This document shows, piece by piece, positions 39,814 through 49,122 of a stretch of 64,000 nucleotides of DNA (its first letter is position 1; each line of letters starts with the position of its first letter). Made by a program: the position numbers and the translations under genes. The notes under the pieces were generated by a model. It saw nothing but the letters and a program-made list of their open reading frames with translations. It was not told where the DNA came from and searched no databases. The stretch is from Phycisphaerales bacterium (lineage in GTDB: Bacteria > Planctomycetota > Phycisphaerae > UBA1845). The stretch covers positions 1-64,000 of the forward strand of contig QZJT01000124.1 of NCBI GenBank assembly GCA_003597935.1. The letters are read 5' to 3'.

Positions 39814-40863
39814 ATGATCGACAATGGCGCGGTTGGTGGAAGGAACGGCAGGGCGTCCGCCGGATGGCCGGCGATGCTCATCGTGTGTTTCGCGGCTCAC
39901 GTGTTCGCCGCAACGCCTGCGTTCACCGCGGCCCCTGCGGCGCCGGCCGACGATGACGGCCTGACGCCGCAACTGCGGCGCGACATCTACGGAGGCATGA
40001 ACGGCCCCACCGGCAGCGGCGTCGACCGGGACGTGATCATCGTTCACCGCAGCAAGCCGATCGTCTACTTCGGCATGTACCGCACCAGCATGATGACCGA
40101 GCCGGGCTGGGACCTGTACGCCCGCGCCGTCGACTGGGCCAACGGGTTCAAGGCGCCGGCGGACTCGAAGGTGTGGCTGGCCACCTACAACGGCACGCTC
40201 GACCCCGAGTACAGCGCCGAACGGGACGGCATCGCGGTGTACGGTTACCTCATCAACACGATGGGGTTCCCGCGGGAGAACGTCCACGTCGCTCATCAGA
40301 GCAGCATCGAGACGGGCAACTTCGACGGGTACGACATCGTGCTCTACGTCAACCTCTACCCGCGCGACGCCACCAACGTGTTGAACCAGGGCAAGCCGTT
40401 CGTGACCACCTCGCCCGGCGAGACGGACGAGCTGGGCATCGGCACCGGCGAGGGCACGATGCACGAGGTACGCGACAACGTCTACGTTCTCAACACGTCG
40501 CACCACATCACAAAGACGTATGAGCCGGGGCAGATGTTCCTGCAGGCCGGGATGTGGATGGACGCCTCCACCGCGGCCGGCGACGGCATCGTGCTGATCG
40601 CAGCCGACGACCGGCCGGCGACCTGCGGCGGCGGTGAAAAGCTCAAGGCCCGGTGCAAACGGGGCGGGAAACTCACCGCCAAGGTCAAGGGCGGCCTGCC
40701 GGACGCGGTGCTCACGGTGGCGCTGGACACCGGAGAGACGTCACAGATCAACATCAATGACAGGGGTAAGGGCAAGGCGAAGTTCAAGGACGTCGCCCCC
40801 GGCGAGCGCACCGTCACGCTGACCGAGTGCGGCCTGGAGGCGAAGACCGTTTGCCCGGAGTGA
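39814..40863 (+). CDS. Secreted hypothetical protein with four-Cys C-terminal domain
   Basis: Signal peptide; C-terminus TCGGGEKLKARCKRGGKLTAKVKGGLPDAVLTVALDTGE...VTLTECGLEAKTVCPE. Confidence 0.85.
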   Translation: MIDNGAVGGRNGRASAGWPAMLIVCFAAHVFAATPAFTAAPAAPADDDGLTPQLRRDIYGGMNGPTGSGVDRDVIIVHRSKPIVYFGMYRTSMMTEPGWDLYARAVDWANGFKAPADSKVWLATYNGTLDPEYSAERDGIAVYGYLINTMGFPRENVHVAHQSSIETGNFDGYDIVLYVNLYPRDATNVLNQGKPFVTTSPGETDELGIGTGEGTMHEVRDNVYVLNTSHHITKTYEPGQMFLQAGMWMDASTAAGDGIVLIAADDRPATCGGGEKLKARCKRGGKLTAKVKGGLPDAVLTVALDTGETSQININDRGKGKAKFKDVAPGERTVTLTECGLEAKTVCPE

Positions 40864-40918
40864 TCCGGCCGGCGGGTTCCGATGTAGCGCGGGAGGATCT
40901 CTGGAAAGGGGTTTCTGC

Positions 40919-42403
40919 ATGTTCTTCGATAGAATCGGGCCGATGGTGGCGCTGTCGTTTTTACTTGTGCTCGCAAGCGCTTCGGCCGCGCAGGCGGCGC
41001 CGCAGGGTTGTGAACCGGAATGGGTCACGACCCTCGGCAACCCCGGCATCGCCGACGGATACGTGGCGCCGATGCTGGCCTGGGATGACGGCAGCGGCGA
41101 ACAACTCTACGTCGGCGGCAGTTTCAGCCGCGTCGGCGGCATCTCGGCCGAGTCGGTGGCCGCGTACGACCCCGATAGCCGTTCGTGGTCGCCGCTGGGA
41201 CGGGGGCTGGCGTCCGGGTTCCTGACGGCGCTGACGCCGTTCGACGACGGCAACGGCGATCTGCTGATGGTCGGCGGGTTCTTCGCCAATGCCGAGGGGC
41301 TGCCCGGCACGTCGGGGCTGGCGGCGTGGAACGGCTCCACCTTCGCCTCGGTCGGGGGGGGGACGGACGGAAACGGGGCGGTCTGGTCGCTGGAGTCCTC
41401 CGACTATGACGGCACGAACAGGCTCTACATCGGCGGTGGGTTCGCGTCGTACGGCGGCGTTACCGCGTCGTGTATCGCGTCGTGGGACGGGCGGCGGGTG
41501 GCGCCGGTCGGCACGGGCCAGGGTGTGCAGGGTTCGTTCAACCCCTTCGTCACCGATATTCAGGCATGGGACGATGGCAACGGACCAGCGCTCTACATCG
41601 TGGGCCGTTATGACACCGTGGACGGCGTGGCGGCGCCCGTCTGCTCGCGGTTCAAGCACGGCGCCTGGGAGCGCGTCGGCGCCGGGCTGCGCGTTTCCAG
41701 CGGCTTGCGGCACGTCGAGACCATGACGCTGTACGATGACGGCAACGGCGAAGCGCTGTACGTGGCAGGAAGCCCGTTCATCATCAACGGCGTCGGCGGC
41801 GAGCACTCCGTGGCCAGATGGGACGGCAACACGTGGACGCCCGTCGGGCAGAACGTCGGCGGGCGGGTGACGAAGCTGATCGGCTGGGACGACGGCGACG
41901 GACCACGGCTCTACCTGGGCGGCACGGCCACGCCGGACATCCAGTATTTCGCCGTTTTGGACGGCAACACCTGGGTCCCCGCGGCCGGCGGCGTCTGGGA
42001 TCCGCCCGTGCCGCCGTCGAACTTCCCCTCGGTGTTCGGCTTGGCCGAGTGGAACGGCGACCTGCTGGTAGGCGGCAACTTCACCAGGGTGGGGCCGGAC
42101 AAGGTCACGTCGAACGGCATCGTCATGCGCACCACGTGCGCCAGCCCATGCACCGGCCGTGAAACGCTCGACATCACGTGCAAGCCGCGCGGCGGAGACG
42201 TGTACAACCTGGTTGCCAAGATCAAGCGCGGTCCGTCCGGCGGCAAGCTGACCGTGCGGGCCGACGGCGACCCGCGAACCGACCGGGTGGTGACGCTCGA
42301 CAACAAGGGGAGGGGCAAGGCGAAGCTCAAGAAACTGGCGGGCCCGCAGCACGGCGTCGAGATCGTCGAGTGCGGTGTGTTGGTGCAGGTGCGCTGCCTG
42401 TGA
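40919..42403 (+). CDS. Secreted beta-propeller-like (kelch/delta-60-like repeat) protein with four-Cys C-terminal domain
   Basis: Repeated W(D/N)DG(N/D)G..LY(V/I)GG motifs; C-terminus CTGRETLDITCKPRGG...VEIVECGVLVQVRCL. Confidence 0.85.
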   Translation: MFFDRIGPMVALSFLLVLASASAAQAAPQGCEPEWVTTLGNPGIADGYVAPMLAWDDGSGEQLYVGGSFSRVGGISAESVAAYDPDSRSWSPLGRGLASGFLTALTPFDDGNGDLLMVGGFFANAEGLPGTSGLAAWNGSTFASVGGGTDGNGAVWSLESSDYDGTNRLYIGGGFASYGGVTASCIASWDGRRVAPVGTGQGVQGSFNPFVTDIQAWDDGNGPALYIVGRYDTVDGVAAPVCSRFKHGAWERVGAGLRVSSGLRHVETMTLYDDGNGEALYVAGSPFIINGVGGEHSVARWDGNTWTPVGQNVGGRVTKLIGWDDGDGPRLYLGGTATPDIQYFAVLDGNTWVPAAGGVWDPPVPPSNFPSVFGLAEWNGDLLVGGNFTRVGPDKVTSNGIVMRTTCASPCTGRETLDITCKPRGGDVYNLVAKIKRGPSGGKLTVRADGDPRTDRVVTLDNKGRGKAKLKKLAGPQHGVEIVECGVLVQVRCL

Positions 42404-42458
42404 GTCGGTCCCCAGACATGGGCTGGTGGCGCGCCTGCCCGCGGCCGGGCCGATCGTG

Positions 42459-44174
42459 TCACCGCGGTCCGGTGTGATTGCCGGCCAGCAGCGAGAAATC
42501 GGCCAGGTCCACGTCCCGGTCGCCGTCGAGATCGGCGTTGACGTTCTCGCCGCACTCGGGGGCTGGATCGCGCTGCGGACCGTTGGTGCAGGCGAAGAAT
42601 GCGCGGTAGTCGTCGAGGTCGATGTCCCGGTCGCCGTCGAGGTCGCCGGCCATGCCGAACTCGACCTCGACCCCGGTGGCCGGCCCATTGGCGCGGCCGT
42701 CGCCCGGCGTCACCGTACACGAGACCACGTCACCGTCCCGGGCCGTAAACGCAACCAGGGCGTCCGACTGGCCGGCGCTGACGACGTCGCGCACCACCTC
42801 GCCGCCGACGCGCCACACGTAGCGATAACGAACGATGTCGTAGTCGAGGTCGTCCAACAGCACCGGCGAATCCAGTCGGCAGAACAGCACGTCGTCTTCG
42901 CGCGGAGCGGGTGGATCGAACCGGACTGTCACCGCCACCGGCGGACGGTTGAACTTCGGCGTGCGGCGCTGCCGCACCTCGATCGGCGCCCGCACCATCT
43001 CCTGCCCGTTGAACTCCACCAGAACGTGCCACGTGCCGGTGATCGTGTGCATGTCGGGGACGTCGTACTCCCACCAGAACCAGTACGACCGCCAGACCTC
43101 CTCATTGAAGAAGAACCACGCCGAATCGAGCGCCAGCGAGCCGTCCGGCCGGTAGAACCGCACGCGCCAGTCGCTTTCGACCGGCAGATTGACGCCCTTG
43201 AGCCAGAACCTGATCATAGGATCGTCCAAACCGATCTGGCCCGAGCGCGGCATCTCGAAGGGCAGACCGGGATGTCCGTCGAGGTCCACCTCGGTGGTTG
43301 CGAAGTCCATCAGGTGGAGGTCGTCGTGGTCGAGCGGCTCCTGATCTCGCCAGCCGCTCTCGCCCGGTCGGCAGGGTCCGGCGAAGACTTCCACGGGGAC
43401 CTCGTCGTTCTGCGATTCGAAGTGCAGGTGAGGCCCGTAGCTGTTGCCGCTCGAACCCACCATGCCGATCTGCCGCCCGGCGGGCACGTCGTCGCCGACG
43501 CGGACGGCCACGCTGTTCTTCTTGAGATGGTAGTACCAGGTCCAGCGGCCCTGGCCGTGATCGAGCCCGACGATGTTGCCCTGCTCGCCGCCGTTGACGT
43601 TCTTGTCCGGATAGCCGTCCTGGGCGAAGATGACCCGCCCGGGCAGGACGGCGAACACGGGCACGCCCACGTCCTGCTCGCCGAAGCTGCGGATTTCGGT
43701 GTCGATGCCGGCGTGACCGTCGTAAGTGAACGGGCGACAGTCGAAGTCGTGGAATCCCGGCCCGCCGTCCAGATCTGCGAAGCCGCCGTTGAAGATGTCG
43801 CCGCGCAGACTGCCGGCCATCGGATAAAAGTCATAGAGTCGGGATTCGGCGGCCGCCTCGCCGCCTGCGCGTCCTGGCATCGCCGACGAAGCGCCGTCGG
43901 CTGCGGCCGCTGCCGCCGGTGCCCGCGCCGCGCTGACGGCCTGCCTGACGACTGACCGCAGCGTCGCCGGGACGCAACTCTGGTCGGCCGGTCCCACGGC
44001 GATGGGGCCGCCGCCCCTCAAGCCGCCCGCAAACCGGGCAGCCCCGTTCCGTCCACCAGCGTGTTCCACTGCCAGACGGTCACCGTCAACGCCGGCCGCG
44101 CCATCCCCGCCGCCGCCGGCGCCCAGCCACAGACACATGCCGATAACGCCCGTCACCAGGGTTTCGGAATTCAT
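42459..44174 (-). CDS. M23 family metallopeptidase with C-terminal dockerin-like EF-hand repeats
   Basis: GHAGIDTEI...YGPHLHFESQNDEVPVEVF; tail DLDGDRDIDLDDYRAFFACTNGP...ADLDGDRDVDLADFSLLAGN. Confidence 0.92.
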   Translation of the reverse strand: MNSETLVTGVIGMCLWLGAGGGGDGAAGVDGDRLAVEHAGGRNGAARFAGGLRGGGPIAVGPADQSCVPATLRSVVRQAVSAARAPAAAAAADGASSAMPGRAGGEAAAESRLYDFYPMAGSLRGDIFNGGFADLDGGPGFHDFDCRPFTYDGHAGIDTEIRSFGEQDVGVPVFAVLPGRVIFAQDGYPDKNVNGGEQGNIVGLDHGQGRWTWYYHLKKNSVAVRVGDDVPAGRQIGMVGSSGNSYGPHLHFESQNDEVPVEVFAGPCRPGESGWRDQEPLDHDDLHLMDFATTEVDLDGHPGLPFEMPRSGQIGLDDPMIRFWLKGVNLPVESDWRVRFYRPDGSLALDSAWFFFNEEVWRSYWFWWEYDVPDMHTITGTWHVLVEFNGQEMVRAPIEVRQRRTPKFNRPPVAVTVRFDPPAPREDDVLFCRLDSPVLLDDLDYDIVRYRYVWRVGGEVVRDVVSAGQSDALVAFTARDGDVVSCTVTPGDGRANGPATGVEVEFGMAGDLDGDRDIDLDDYRAFFACTNGPQRDPAPECGENVNADLDGDRDVDLADFSLLAGNHTGPR

Positions 44175-44613
44175 GGCGCAATCCCCTCTCCACGCGGCCG
44201 CTCAATGCCCATGCTAGCCTCACCCACGGCCGGATTCAACGGCGACCTACCGCGGGCGGGGACGCAACGTTGCGCTGGAACACCGGTGCGACGTATCGAC
44301 GTTGCTCTGCGCTGGAGCTGCGAAGCGGGCGAGGGGCTGAACGCGCCACGCGAGCCGCACGTCGCGCGAAACGCGCGCTGCTTGTCGGCGGACCCGTAGA
44401 ACGTTAGTCTCAAGGCGACGTCATCCGCTATGGTGCGAATCGGCGGAAGTCGGTGGTTCGCGCTGCCGGCGTGCTCTGCGTTTCGAGGCGGCGGATGTCG
44501 GTAGGCGGCGGATGTCGAGAGCCACCGGGATGTCGGCGGTTCGCGGCGGCGGCGTTGGCCACGCTTCGCGTCGGCGAAACTCGGTATTTCGCGGCAGCGA
44601 ACAGACCGGCCGC

Positions 44614-44686
44614 GGGGGTGTAGCTCAGTCGGTAGAGCAACGGCCTTTTAAGCCGTAGGTCTTGGGTTCGAGTCCCAACGCCCTCA
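44614..44686 (+). tRNA. tRNA-Lys (anticodon TTT)
   Basis: GGGGGTGTAGCTCAGTCGGTAGAGCAACGGCCTTTTAAGCCGTAGGTCTTGGGTTCGAGTCCCAACGCCCTCA; all four stems form by eye. Confidence 0.95.
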
Positions 44687-44871
44687 TTTCGGCCACGCCG
44701 TCGTGCAGGCGCCTTGGATGCGGGGCGCAGGTTCAAGCCGCAACGTGGTCATTCTCGTGTCACGGCGGTGCAGGGACGTGGGTTGCTCTCCATGAGTTCG
44801 AGTCGCGGCGACCCGCTTCACGTTCGATGGTGAGCCGTCGCGGCCGTGAGGTTCAGTTGGGAGGAGACGCT

Positions 44872-45537
44872 ATGGCCACCACGCGCACGCGACAGGCCAA
44901 GGTTCGGGGAGCTGCACCATCCGGGTCCGCGAAGGCCCGCAAGCCAGCCGGGAAACCGAGCGTCCGCGTCCTGACGCGCGCCCAGGTTCCCGCGGCCGTG
45001 AAGCGGATGGCCGCGCCCTCCGGTGCGGATCGGTTCGCGGCCGGTAAGGCTGTGATGCTCACGGCGGAGAGGGATCCCGCCCGCGTCTATCCGCACTTCG
45101 ACGGCGTCGCCGCCCTGCTGGCGGGTGAGGGCAAGATCGTGCGGTGGAACGCGATGCAGATCCTCGCGGCGATGGCGGCGGTGGACGAGGAGCACAAGCT
45201 GGACGGCGTGCTGGACGCCTACCTGACCTTCACCTGCGGCCCCAACCTGGTGACCGCCGCCAACGCGATCCAGGGCGCCGGGCGGATCGCGGCCGCTCGG
45301 CCGGACCTGAAAGACCGGATCGTGTCGGACTTGCTGGGCGTCGAGAACGCGACCTATGGCACGGCCGAGTGCCGCAACGTGGCCATCGGGCAGGTGCTCA
45401 CCGTCCTGGCAGCGCTCGGGCCGGACGTCTGTTGCCGGCCTGACGTGTCCGATTTCGTGCGCCGGCAGCAGAGCAACCCGCGGCCGGCCGTGGCGAAGCA
45501 GGCGAAGCGGATGGTGGCGAATCTCGACGGCGCGTAA
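44872..45537 (+). CDS. HEAT-repeat-like hypothetical protein
   Basis: RBS GGGAGGAGACG; helical repeats; KRMAAPSGADRFAAGKAVMLTAERDPARVYPHFDGVAALLAGEGKIVRWNAMQILAAMA. Confidence 0.8.
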   Translation: MATTRTRQAKVRGAAPSGSAKARKPAGKPSVRVLTRAQVPAAVKRMAAPSGADRFAAGKAVMLTAERDPARVYPHFDGVAALLAGEGKIVRWNAMQILAAMAAVDEEHKLDGVLDAYLTFTCGPNLVTAANAIQGAGRIAAARPDLKDRIVSDLLGVENATYGTAECRNVAIGQVLTVLAALGPDVCCRPDVSDFVRRQQSNPRPAVAKQAKRMVANLDGA

Positions 45538-45617
45538 CCGCGACGGTACGGCCTGTTTCGTTGCGCGGCTCGCCCCGGTGACGAACCTCACGGGCGGCGC
45601 AGGAGTCCGCCGATCGA

Positions 45618-45846
45618 GTGAGCCACCCCTGCGGCAGCGGGTGCTGGGGGGCGGCTCAAGATCAAAACCGATTCGCCGGAGAGCCACCCCTGCGGCAGCG
45701 GGTGCTGGCAGTCCATCCCGTCCATGCAGTCCATCCCGTCCATCCCGTCCATTCACCCCTGCGGCACCGGGTGCTGGCAGTCCATCCCGTCCATGCAGTC
45801 CATCCCGTCCATCCCGTCCATTCACCCCTGCGGCACCGGGTGCGGG
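45618..45846 (+). repeat. Direct repeats: CCCCTGCGGCACCGGGTGCTGG palindrome plus (GTCCATCCC)n / GTCCATGCAGTCCATC motif
   Basis: A 69-bp unit (tcacccctgcggcaccgggtgctggcagtccatcccgtccatgcagtccatcccgtccatcccgtccat) present nearly twice, plus variants. Confidence 0.9.
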
Positions 45847-46021
45847 GCAGCATCATCGGCTTCTCTGAGCGAGCCGCGGGTTCGAAGCCCGCGCGGACTC
45901 TCCCGTTGAGTGTGGTCCCAAGCCGGCAGCGCCTTTCTCCCCTGCTGCCAGGCTGGAGCCCGGCGGTCCCGGAGGCGTCCGCTGATTCTGTCAGGGACCC
46001 CCGCGGCGCCGACATTCGTCG

Positions 46022-46050
46022 TTGCCTTTGCCGTCGGAACGAGCTATCTT
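46022..46050 (+). promoter_or_regulatory. Candidate rnpB promoter
   Basis: TTGCCT-N17-TATCTT, 6-7 nt before predicted RNA 5' end. Confidence 0.6.
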
Positions 46051-46056
46051 CTCTTT

Positions 46057-46720
46057 GGCGGAGTGGGCGGAGGCGATCGCGTTCCCGGCATCCCGCGCTG
46101 CGCGTCGTACAGCGCCCGGAAGGCGACTACACTCTGAGCCCCCGCATTCATGCGGGGGTCCACCGGCTGGAAGCCGGTGCCACACACAGGACGCGTCGCG
46201 CGGGATGCCGGGGATGAGGAAAGTCCGAACTGGACAGGGCGCGGTGGTTGTTAACGGCAACCCGGCGTGAGCCGAGGGAAAGTGCCACAGAAAACACACC
46301 GCCTAAGCTGGAGACTAGAGACTGGAGAACTAGAGACTAGAAAGAACAACCTATCGAAGCACGATGCCCATCGCGGCGCAGGCGTGCCGCTCTTTCTAGT
46401 TTCTAGTTCTCCAGTCTCCAGTCTCTAGTCTCTAGCCGGTAAGGGTGAAAAGGTGCGGTAAGAGCGCACCGCGTCCGCCGTGAGGCGGATGGCAGGGTAA
46501 ACCCCACCGCCAGCAAGCCCAAATAGGCGGCAAGAGGCGGCCCGTCTCGATGGGGGCTTCGGCCCCTGAAAGCCGCGGGTAGGGTGCAAGAGCCGTCGGG
46601 CGACCGGCGGCCTCAGATGAATGATCGCCCGGGCGATCCGCAGGGCCGGCGCGCCTCCGCGCGTGACCGGCCCCCAAACAGATCGCCCGACAGAATTCGG
46701 CTTACCACGCCCACTCCGCC
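46057..46720 (+). ncRNA. rnpB: RNase P RNA, bacterial class A, with enlarged P3 and P12
   Basis: GGATGAGGAAAGTCCGAACTGGACAGGGCG, GGGAAAGTGCCACAGAAAACACACCGCC, GGTAAGGGTGAAAAGGTGCGGTAAGAGCGCACCG, GGCAGGGTAAACCCCACC..AGCAAGCCCAAATAGG, AGATGAATGATCGCCC, ACAGAATTCGGCTTA; P1 GGCGGAGTGGGCG / CGCCCACTCCGCC. Confidence 0.95.
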
Positions 46721-46943
46721 GATCTTGTTTTCTGCGTGCGATCACGAGCCGGCACGGGAGCGCGGGCCTGTGCCGGCGGGAGGGGTGCGTGGCGCGGTCT
46801 GGCGCTGTGATGCGCAGGCCTACCCACGCCGTGGCGGGGCTCATCGGACATTCTCGGCCTGGGGAGGCGGCGCCTGCGGCCCGCGCGGCCTGGCTGCGCG
46901 ACGCTCCGCGTCGCTGCGCCAGGCCGTGCCAGCCGCCCGTGAC

Positions 46944-47050
46944 TGGAGGCGGGGGGAATTGAACCCCCGTCCCGCGGCGGATCCGGACAGGCTTCTACGT
47001 GCGTATTCGGTCGTTTAGTTCTCGGACTCGCCGGCACCGGCCGACAGGCT
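46944..47050 (-). pseudogene. Partial duplicate of tmRNA 3' end
   Basis: 107 nt, 4 mismatches and no indels relative to 49651-49757; lacks 5' half and tag. Confidence 0.9.
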
Positions 47051-47291
47051 GGACGCACGCCCCACGCTGCCGACGCGTAGCCAAACCGGCATGGATGTTC
47101 GTCCGCAGCTCGTGGCGGATGGCGGCGTTGCTTGCGGCACGCCCGCACGGCGCTACAATCGTCTTCGGTCACGGCTTTGCGTTCGGGACGAAGTGCCGCC
47201 GCCGAGCGGACCAGGGATGATACAAGGGGGGCGGTGAAACGTCCGCTCCAGCACGTGGCGTGACCGCACGGAGTTGATGGGGAGGTGCGCG

Positions 47292-47378
47292 ATGATCGAC
47301 AATTTCAATGAACTCCTATTCCAGACGCTGCTGTTTATGGCCGTCTTGACGGTGCTGGTGGCGTTCGCCCTCGGGTAA
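47292..47378 (+). CDS. Possible 28-aa membrane microprotein
   Basis: MIDNFNELLFQTLLFMAVLTVLVAFALG-stop preceded by GGGGAGGTGCGCG Shine-Dalgarno. Confidence 0.5.
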   Translation: MIDNFNELLFQTLLFMAVLTVLVAFALG

Positions 47379-47753
47379 CAACTACATCTGGTGGGCAGTG
47401 CAACCGAGCGGACCGCCCGCGCTGGCCACGCCGCCCGCCGGGTTATGGCTCGGTGGCGGCGGTTGCATCTGGGCAAACCACACTCGCCGCTCCGCGACGA
47501 GTGGCTTGCGGCAACGACCCCTCCGCCCCCGCTTCGGACTTCACGCCGGACGGTCTCATCGTCAAGTCGAGTCAGGCGCGCTGGACTGCTGGACCCCGCC
47601 TCGGCGACAGCGACTTGGCGCGGATTGGGACAATCCGCGAGGCCAAAGGGGGACGAGACAGCGGGCTCATTCCGTGACTTGCTCTTGTGGAGCAAGGCGG
47701 AGGCGAAGCGAAGCAACGGCAGCGACTAAGAATCGCTGCGATTCTCGCCACGG

Positions 47754-47782
47754 AGCCCGGATGCAAGTGTCCCGGCTTTTTT
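47754..47782 (+). terminator. Rho-independent terminator
   Basis: AGCCcGGA-loop-TCCcGGCT followed by TTTTTT. Confidence 0.65.
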
Positions 47783-47888
47783 CGTTCGGCGCTGGGACGG
47801 GGTAGGCTTCGTCCGACCGCGGCAGATTCAGCGATGGCCTTTCTCAGGACTCCGTATAATTGGGTCATGCCGCGTGCGCGTTGGTCTA

Positions 47889-48305
47889 TCAGGGGGATTG
47901 ATTGTCGCGGAGCATCTGAACGACTTGAAGGACAAGTGTTACGCTCGATACAACTGCGGCGATAACTGCTGCCCATTTCGCGACAACGAGGTTCTGTATC
48001 TCAGCTTGCGTCTTGCGTGCTTCGTCCTCGGGGATTCCCAAATGGTGGCAGAGGCGTAGCCACATCGGGCGGTTATTCATTCGTGCCGCCAAGAGAGTAA
48101 GCGTCCAATCTGGTCGCCATGAAACGGGATCGACATGACGTTGCGCACAGGTTGCCGCATTCGTGAGGGCTACTATTGTCCCGTCTCCGAGCAATTCGAC
48201 ACCGGCAAACTCCCGCATCAGAGTCGCAAACTCATCATATGTCATGGACTCAAGGCGGTTGGCTACGGCGTGGTAGTCGGATATTGCGTTACGTTTGCTC
48301 TTCAC
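47889..48305 (-). CDS. Hypothetical protein with C-terminal TM helix
   Basis: MKSKRNAISDYHAVANRLESMTYDEFATLMREF...WAAVIAAVVSSVTLVLQVVQML; lower-GC region. Confidence 0.65.
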   Translation of the reverse strand: MKSKRNAISDYHAVANRLESMTYDEFATLMREFAGVELLGDGTIVALTNAATCAQRHVDPVSWRPDWTLTLLAARMNNRPMWLRLCHHLGIPEDEARKTQAEIQNLVVAKWAAVIAAVVSSVTLVLQVVQMLRDNQSP

Positions 48306-48414
48306 GTCGTGTCTCCGGTTAGGTATGGTCGTAAGGATAAATCTGAAGCGTCACCCATCCATTATGTCAATGCGGGTCGCGGGCCAGAGTCACGCGGCGA
48401 CATAAAGAAATAGT

Positions 48415-49122
48415 TTACCTTGCATTCCAGCCGATCTTCTGATACTGTATAGGAGTCATCTGTTCGAATATGCCTTCGGGGCAATCGGCGGTGATCTGGA
48501 ACGCGTCTGACGGGGGGCGATTGCGCGTAGCGACGTAGATAATCAGGCCACTCTGCCGCCCCGAATCCAGTTTATCGATGAAGAGGGACGCCACGTTGTT
48601 AGCGGATCTCACCGGTCTCATAGTCAACGGTTTGCCGTTGGCCAGACGTACGTCACTGGGGGATGCGACGTGGAGGGAACCGCTGCCGTTGTATTTGATG
48701 CGCACGTGAATGTTGGGCAGCGACGTTTTGGTCAGATTCGCCAGACGAACGGTAAAGACCCATGCACTCGGCGAGTAGCCGAGGTTGAGAAATCCATAGT
48801 GATATGCGGGCTGGAAATCAACGTAGTCGGTGGTAGAAACAAGAGGCGGTAGCGATGGGCGAAGTTTATCAAGATGGAAATCGGGCTCATCGAGACTTCC
48901 GGTAGGTATTTCAAGTCTTCGATTACAGTAGCTGGACGCTTGGGTAGACAAGAAAGTGAGGAATGCGGCTATGATTGCAAGGACCAAACTTTGGCGGAAT
49001 GAGTACCCGCCGGATCGCGCGTGATTAGTCGGAGTTGTAGTCGCCAAAGTCGTGCCTCTCAATAGCAACACAAGCGGCTCCGACGGACGCAATGTCACGT
49101 TTGGCGTATGCATCCATTGCAC
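48415..49122 (-). CDS. Hypothetical membrane-anchored protein (start uncertain)
   Basis: TM SFRQSLVLAIIAAFLTFLSTQASSY then soluble domain; lower-GC region. Confidence 0.6.
   Translation of the reverse strand: MQWMHTPNVTLRPSEPLVLLLRGTTLATTTPTNHARSGGYSFRQSLVLAIIAAFLTFLSTQASSYCNRRLEIPTGSLDEPDFHLDKLRPSLPPLVSTTDYVDFQPAYHYGFLNLGYSPSAWVFTVRLANLTKTSLPNIHVRIKYNGSGSLHVASPSDVRLANGKPLTMRPVRSANNVASLFIDKLDSGRQSGLIIYVATRNRPPSDAFQITADCPEGIFEQMTPIQYQKIGWNAR

Noticed and set aside
45662-46015. 117-aa ORF WTGWTGWTAWTGWTASTRCRRG
   Set aside because: Translation of the intergenic GTCCATCCC repeat nest, not a protein repeat family.
46584-47018. ORFs over 46.4-47.0 kb
   Set aside because: They overlap rnpB and the tmRNA 3'-end copy; RNA genes explain the sequence.
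47393-47785. SRP RNA (ffs) or 6S RNA
   Set aside because: No GGTCAGGTCCGGAAGGAAGCA SRP core or recognisable 6S bubble; only noted as structured region.
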